This document shows, one piece after another, positions 61,504 to 64,000 of a stretch of 64,000 nt of DNA. The stretch comes from Bin87 sp965261925 (GTDB lineage Bacteria; Chloroflexota; Dehalococcoidia; Lucifugimonadales; UBA3495), in NCBI GenBank assembly GCA_965261925.1, contig OZ253486.1, forward strand, positions 620,001 to 684,000. The letters are read 5' to 3'. Position numbers and translations under genes: made by a program. The first letter of the stretch is position 1, and each line of letters opens with the position of its first letter. Under the pieces are notes generated by a model. It was not told where the DNA came from. It made no database searches and worked only from the letters and a program-made list of their open reading frames with translations.

Positions 61504-62274
61504 CTACTTCCTGGCGATCTGGATCACGAAATCCGGATCGTAGAGGTCGTAGCCCGCTTCGAAATCGCCGTACCGCTCCACGCTCCGGAAGCCGGTACCG
61601 AGCAAAAGGTCGGTTACGTAGTCCTGACGGATGGGGCACAGGGTGAGAAAATGGACCTCCCCATCGCTGTATTCGTACCGCATCTTGAGGACATCTTCGG
61701 TCAGCTCTTCAGGCTTGACATCCACGGTTTCGCCCAGATAGTAGGACTGGTGCTTGCTGCTAAAACCGTTGTCCAGAATGGCATCATAGTTGCGTTGGTC
61801 AATGATTGCGATTCCGTCATTGTTGAGCAAGTGGTACACCTCGTTGAGGGACCGGATACGATCCGATTCGTCGAACAGGTGGGTGAACGCGTTGCCCAGG
61901 CAGATAACGGCGTCGAACCGCTCGTAGGGAAAGGACTCCCTCAACCTGATCCACTCGGCCTCCACGAAACGCAGGTCGTCAATCCCCAAGCGTTCGGCAT
62001 TCTTCCTGGCCTGCGCCAGCATGTTGGGCGCGCCGTCGGCTGCGGTTATGTCGAAACCGTCGGCTTTCAGAGTAACGGCATGAAATCCGGTGCCGCAGGC
62101 GATGTCCAGCACAGTTTCGGCTCCATGCTCCTTCAGGATATCCTGGAAGAAGTTGTTTTCCGCCTCCGCCCGACGCTGCCAGTCGATCAATTCGTCCCAC
62201 CGTCCGACGAACTTGGGCGAGTACTGTTCCTTGTACAGGTCTTTGGGGACGATGATTCTTTCGGCTTGAGACAT
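61504..62274 (-). CDS. glycine/sarcosine N-methyltransferase (GSMT-like)
   Basis: A 256-residue SAM methyltransferase: 'FVGRWDELIDWQRRAEAENNFF' and 'VLDIACGTGFHAVTLKADGFDITAADGAPNML' are typical of GSMT, followed by 'DAVICLGNAFTHLFDE'. It should methylate glycine to sarcosine and dimethylglycine using SAM. AAGGAG lies 8 nt before the ATG. It is 233 nt upstream of the SDMT-like gene on the same strand; that gap holds no gene. The pair is flanked by IS66 and by the eroded lipoprotein/protease region. Confidence 0.83.
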   Translation of the reverse strand: MSQAERIIVPKDLYKEQYSPKFVGRWDELIDWQRRAEAENNFFQDILKEHGAETVLDIACGTGFHAVTLKADGFDITAADGAPNMLAQARKNAERLGIDDLRFVEAEWIRLRESFPYERFDAVICLGNAFTHLFDESDRIRSLNEVYHLLNNDGIAIIDQRNYDAILDNGFSSKHQSYYLGETVDVKPEELTEDVLKMRYEYSDGEVHFLTLCPIRQDYVTDLLLGTGFRSVERYGDFEAGYDLYDPDFVIQIARK

Positions 62275-62308
62275 GCAATCACTCCTTGTGTGGTGAAATT
62301 GTAACAGT

Positions 62309-63664
62309 TCAGACTTGTGGGGTAGTGAGTAATTGTCGGCAGGCGGTGAGGGGGTTCAAGGCCTGGGCTCGCCAAGTGCCGAAGACTGAGGCCAGCGTCA
62401 TCTTGGTGTCAGTGCCCTGGACTGACCGGGCGCCACCACTGATCTTCCGACTGATCACCACCGGGCGCAGGCTGCGCTCAGCGGCGTTGTTGTCCGGCGG
62501 CGCTCCCAGTTCGGCTACGAAGACGAAGAGCTCTTTGATGTGTTTCTCCATGCGTCGGCACAGCCTGGCCTGAGCCGGCCGACGGGTCATCCCGGTAGGG
62601 ACGGCAGAGGGCCAGCAGTCGTTGCTCCAGGGCCAGTTGGGCAATGCGTCGTTGCTGCTCTGAAGGATGGGTAAAAGCCTTGGCCTGGACATAGACACTA
62701 TGGACGGCGTCGGCCCACTGTGCCAGTGTTGCGTCCTCGGGTAGAGGGCGCGCAGGTCGTGGATGTCCCGCAGCAGATGGGCCCAGCAGCGTTGTTTGGG
62801 ACCGTCGTGTGGTAGGCGGCGTAGAAGTCGCTGACCAGCACGCCAGCAAACTCCTCGCCCAGGACTTCATCCACCACCGCCTTGCCCCGTCCCCGTCGCA
62901 GAGCCTGCCCCTGGCTTGAACAGGGGAAGTACCGCTGGGTGGGTGTGCTGAAAGTCCAGACGTAGCCGTTGTGCCCGTCCTCCCGCCAACCCGTCTCATC
63001 GGCATGGACCACCGGGCTGCCTCGGATCCGTTCCACTATATCGGCCATCGCAGCCTGGGCCTGGCGAGCCACCTTTTGCGTGGCGTCCACGATGGCTCCC
63101 AGACTGAGGCGCAGCCCATGGACGGCATCCAGGTACCACTGGATGGTGCGGAAGGGCAGCCGAGCCTCCTCCTTAAAGCGCAGCAATCAAACTCATTACG
63201 TTGACCCCCAGACGCTGCTTATCCAGCACCACGCCGTCCAGTTGCGCCGGTGGCACACAGCGGCGCTGGCAACTCGGACAGGTACGGGCGATGTAAGCGT
63301 GCTCAGTTACCTGCACCGGAACTTGGGGCAGGTCGATCACTTCCCGAGTGCGCTGGGTCCAGCCACCGGCCAGCTGAGTTCCGCAGTCGGGACACTGTGC
63401 CACCGCGCGTTCCACCCGCTGGGTGGGCGTCATGCGGGTGCGGGCGAAGCCGTGGGGACGAGGCTTGCGAGGCCCTTTGGGCTGGGCCGGTTTCCGGTCG
63501 GCTTTGGGCTTAAGACCGGGCATCCGGCCCGAGCCGCTGGGTTTGGCCTGCCCTTCCAATTGGGCAATCCGTTTCTCCAACCGCTCGATGATCGCCTGTT
63601 GCCGGACGATAATGGCAATCAGGACATCCCGGTCGGCAGTCTTGAGGTCAATCTCCCCGTCCAT
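62309..63664 (-). pseudogene. IS66-family transposase, multiply frameshifted
   Basis: Four pieces in successive frames cover an IS66 TnpC. First piece: 'IIVRQQAIIERLEKRIAQLEGQ' coiled coil, then 'CPDCGTQLAGGWTQRTREVIDLP' and 'CPSCQRR' zinc knuckle. Second: 'VVHADETGWREDGHNGYVW' and 'VLVSDFYAAYH'. Third: 'EDATLAQWADAVHSVYVQAK'. Fourth: 'GAPPDNNAAERSLRPVVISRK' and 'VFGTWRAQALNPL'. At least three indels make it inactive. Start ATG 63664. Confidence 0.8.
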
Positions 63665-63864
63665 GCCCACTATATGACATAACACCACCGGCGGCGCAAG
63701 GCTCCCTGAACCCCTTTCGGCCAATTCGCCTCACCAAGTCTAAACCCCAATCCACCGAAAGGATGAGAGTGGCGTCGTTCTGAGGGGATGAGAAAGTGCT
63801 CCCGGCTTCGGGGATAATGGTTTTTGAAGCAGAAAACCACCCTGAAACAAGGAGCACCCAACGG

Positions 63865-64000
63865 ATGCTAACACGCAACGACCCCGACCGCATCCAAGTC
63901 GCCTTTGACGATCACCGCCTGGTGGCCAATGCCGGGCTGATCCTTCCGGTCACTTTGGCCCATCACCTGGGACTGGGCGAGCTGGTGGACCACTACGTTG
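63865..64000 (+). CDS. IS1380-family transposase, 5' end
   Basis: The first 45 codons before the window edge: 'MLTRNDPDRIQVAFDDHRLV', 'ANAGLILPVTLAHHLGLGEL'. This matches the start of IS1380-type transposases. AAGGAG lies about 10 nt before the ATG. The region 63690-63864 probably holds the IS left end. Confidence 0.7.
   Translation, partial: MLTRNDPDRIQVAFDDHRLVANAGLILPVTLAHHLGLGELVDHYV

Overview
This is a 64 kb GC-rich bacterial segment with densely packed genes, good Shine-Dalgarno sequences and frequent TTG/GTG starts. The gene mix is an ATP sulfurylase next to a MaoC-type hydratase, tandem LigB-like dioxygenases, a soluble reductive-dehalogenase-like Fe-S protein, a DUF1800/DUF1501/NHL operon, an enolase-superfamily enzyme and a double-domain CaiB CoA-transferase. 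It resembles an uncultured Chloroflexota (Dehalococcoidia/SAR202-like) genome, but that is an inference from gene content; no rRNA or other marker gene is present.

Layout. 1-11.8 kb: catabolic and housekeeping genes (sat, MaoC, enoyl-CoA hydratase, NYN protein, threonine synthase, MBL exonuclease, peroxiredoxin, GreA, DUF1989, quinone oxidoreductase, SprT-like). 11.9-15.3 kb: a promoter, a small ORF, panD and three SAM methyltransferase genes, one with a nonsense codon, closed by a strong terminator. 15.6-19.4 kb: TPP riboswitch, sodium-solute symporter, thiC. 19.4-31.3 kb: LigB pair, trxB, MBL hydrolase, reductive-dehalogenase-like protein, broken Ada domain, aminotransferase, plsY, der, argF, FlK-like thioesterase. 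31.6-38.4 kb: NHL/DUF1501/DUF1800 operon, a frameshifted LRR gene, Rieske protein, cobalamin-binding protein. 38.5-45.4 kb: folD-queA, a UGSC-family gene with its unrecognised partner and a nuclease-like gene, a decaying aspartic-protease cluster, a racemase-like enzyme. 45.5-64 kb: a mobile-element hub with IS630, IS21, IS5, an integrase-type IS, IS66 and IS1380 elements. Several are nested. The hub encloses the CoA-transferase gene, a lipoprotein gene and a glycine-betaine methyltransferase pair.

The main result is two probable selenoproteins, both broken by UGA in a standard reading. One is a peroxiredoxin whose peroxidatic Cys position is UGA (7798). The other is a UGSC-family protein whose signature U-G-S-C is encoded as UGA-Gly-Ser-Cys (40815-40817). 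The UGSC gene has a perfect 5-bp stem with an AGUUU loop about 20 nt after the UGA, as expected of a bacterial SECIS element. Together they imply that the genome has SelA/SelB/SelC, which lie outside the window.

Two methylation clusters may make compatible solutes: GSMT plus SDMT (glycine to betaine), and panD plus SDMT-like methyltransferases, which could make beta-alanine betaine (hypothesis). Many 1-nt frameshifts are present (Ada, LRR, aspartic proteases, lipoprotein, transposases). They could be real decay or assembly errors in short homopolymers.
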